From assembly GCF_010111755.1 (NCBI RefSeq), contig NC_088956.1, positions 806,001 through 870,000 on the forward strand: a stretch of DNA of 64,000 bases, written 5' to 3'. A model generated the notes under the pieces. It saw only the letters and a list, made by a program, of their open reading frames with translations. It did not search any database and was not told the DNA's origin. This document shows positions 63,057 to 64,000 of the stretch, piece after piece (the stretch's first letter is position 1; every line of letters starts with the position of its first letter). The stretch is from Nakaseomyces glabratus (lineage: Eukaryota > Ascomycota > Saccharomycetes > Saccharomycetales > Saccharomycetaceae). The position numbers and the translations under genes are program-made.

Positions 63057-63363
63057 CAAATGTTGAACTTCTCGTCTATTTTTAGGGGATTTTCTGTTTG
63101 CATTTCTTGAATTCCAAATGAAAAATTAACTGGCTGCTCGCTGGTTGAAAGTGCCGTACAGTTCTTTAATGCTCATCGCAAGGACGGGCCCATCGCCTAT
63201 ATTAAAGTATCGGCAAGGATGCATAAGGTTTCTCGAATGATATAAGTTCTGGATGCTCTTTTATTTGTAGTGTATATTATCCTTGTAGCGTAAAAGTTTG
63301 GGGGCGGGTGCAAGAGACACATTTCTTTAATATTTAAAAAATTCATTTGGACTGATTGAGAGC

Positions 63364-64000
63364 ATGACTTCAGAAGACGGTGTTAGCGGGGACTGGGATG
63401 CGACCCAGTACCACAAGCTGGTGGAAGGCGTGGATAGTTGCAGTGATACCTCGCCAATTAAGCAGGACGGTGTTGTATGCGGGCCGACTTTGAGACTCAA
63501 GTCGATTGACTACGAGAGGGATGTCTGGCTGGGGTCTATGCTGATTGTAGTTCGGGATGCCTTTGACCCTTCGTCGCCAAGAGCCCCAAAGGTCACATAC
63601 GAGCTCGGTGGAGGCTCGCATTCAGGTGAGTTCCAAGGCAAGCTTTTCCACACCGATTACTTCGGTGACGACAATTCCAATAAGAGTGTGTTCCAGTTCT
63701 ACAGGTACGACATTGAGCTCCCATTGGCCGACAATGAAGCCGAGTGTAAATACACAGTTGCCGACAAAGCTGAAGAACACTATAGGTTTTTCATCCCAGG
63801 GAGAAATCAGAACTGTAACTCTATCTCTTACTCTTGCAATGGGTTTTCCCTCTCAGTTGATACAACCAAGTTCAAGGGCTCGCTGTGGTACGATATTCTG
63901 CAAAAGCATGCTAATGTACACTACCATGTAATGCTTGGCGGTGGTGATCAGATTTACTCAGACTCTGTTAAAATTTATAGTGAACGTGTCAAGAAGTGGC
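63364..64000 (+). CDS. YGR266W-like protein, 5' part only (3' end beyond window)
   Basis: An open frame from ATG at 63364 to the right edge, about 212 residues, with no stop. Its place after MES1 corresponds to YGR266W, a ~700-residue S. cerevisiae protein with a PhoD-like metallophosphatase domain, reported at membranes, whose function is not established. The visible part is an N-terminal immunoglobulin-like region of beta strands (YRYDIELPLADNEAECKYTV, YRFFIPGRNQNCNSISYSCNGFS), typical of the segment before the PhoD catalytic core. HYHVMLGGGDQIYSDSV contains the first metal-binding motif of such enzymes (GGGDQIY). The catalytic remainder is not in this window. Confidence 0.85.
   Translation, partial: MTSEDGVSGDWDATQYHKLVEGVDSCSDTSPIKQDGVVCGPTLRLKSIDYERDVWLGSMLIVVRDAFDPSSPRAPKVTYELGGGSHSGEFQGKLFHTDYFGDDNSNKSVFQFYRYDIELPLADNEAECKYTVADKAEEHYRFFIPGRNQNCNSISYSCNGFSLSVDTTKFKGSLWYDILQKHANVHYHVMLGGGDQIYSDSVKIYSERVKKW

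Larger units (their letters stand above)
62456..63363. other. Divergent promoter between MES1 and the YGR266W-like gene
   Basis: A 0.9-kb region with a duplicated 12-bp unit (62716-62739), a 17-bp palindrome in poly-T/poly-A context (62835-62851), three ACGTCC hexamers near 62956-62970, and two oppositely oriented Reb1-type sites at 63000-63007 and 63050-63056. No gene is supported. Confidence 0.6.

Overview
This is a nuclear chromosome segment from a hemiascomycete yeast of the Saccharomycetaceae that descends from the whole-genome duplication. Nearly every gene has a recognisable S. cerevisiae counterpart, and their order follows the right arm of S. cerevisiae chromosome VII from YGR237C to YGR266W. 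No introns, transposons or CRISPR arrays were found. The long AT-rich intergenic stretches, many short minisatellites, and the order PFK1-YAP1802-MPC-LSC2-SDA1-BRF1-CPD1-MGA1-RIE1-COQ6-ENO1-GCN5-MTM1-RAD2 fit Nakaseomyces (Candida) glabratus or a close relative. I recall this order for chromosome F of that species but could not verify it here.

Layout. 1-5.7 kb: the 5' part of a YGR237C-like gene and KEL2, separated by about 1.2 kb studded with TTAGGG motifs. 7.9-15.5 kb: PEX21, PFK1 and YAP1802, all on the minus strand. 16.6 kb: an MPC2/MPC3-type pyruvate carrier. 17.7-25.1 kb: LSC2, SDA1 and BRF1 on the minus strand, with CPD1 divergent from BRF1. 26.2-30.1 kb: a 4-kb gene desert with several minisatellites, leading to MGA1. 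31.6-33.6 kb: RIE1. 33.6-38.2 kb: a second, 4.5-kb desert. 38.2-46 kb: COQ6, ENO1, GCN5 and MTM1, where order and strands differ from S. cerevisiae. 46.5-52.8 kb: RAD2, a tRNA-Val(CAC) gene, and a third desert holding a possible coding relic. 52.8-62.5 kb: TNA1, APL6, BUD32, SAY1 and MES1. 63.4 kb to the end: the 5' part of a YGR266W-like gene.

As in other yeasts these are mostly independent monocistronic genes with unrelated housekeeping jobs: glycolysis (PFK1, ENO1), mitochondrial metabolism (pyruvate carrier, LSC2, COQ6, MTM1), RNA and translation (BRF1, CPD1, SDA1, BUD32, MES1, tRNA-Val, RIE1), trafficking (YAP1802, APL6, PEX21, KEL2), chromatin and repair (GCN5, RAD2) and uptake (TNA1). 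Compared with S. cerevisiae, SOL4, NOP19, PUP2 and GND2 are not seen as intact genes in this interval. The most notable non-coding signals are a Tbf1-type TTAGGGCT cluster, a perfect oleate response element upstream of PEX21, a palindromic pair of PAC boxes plus RRPE upstream of SDA1, and an exact PAC box between RAD2 and the tRNA gene.
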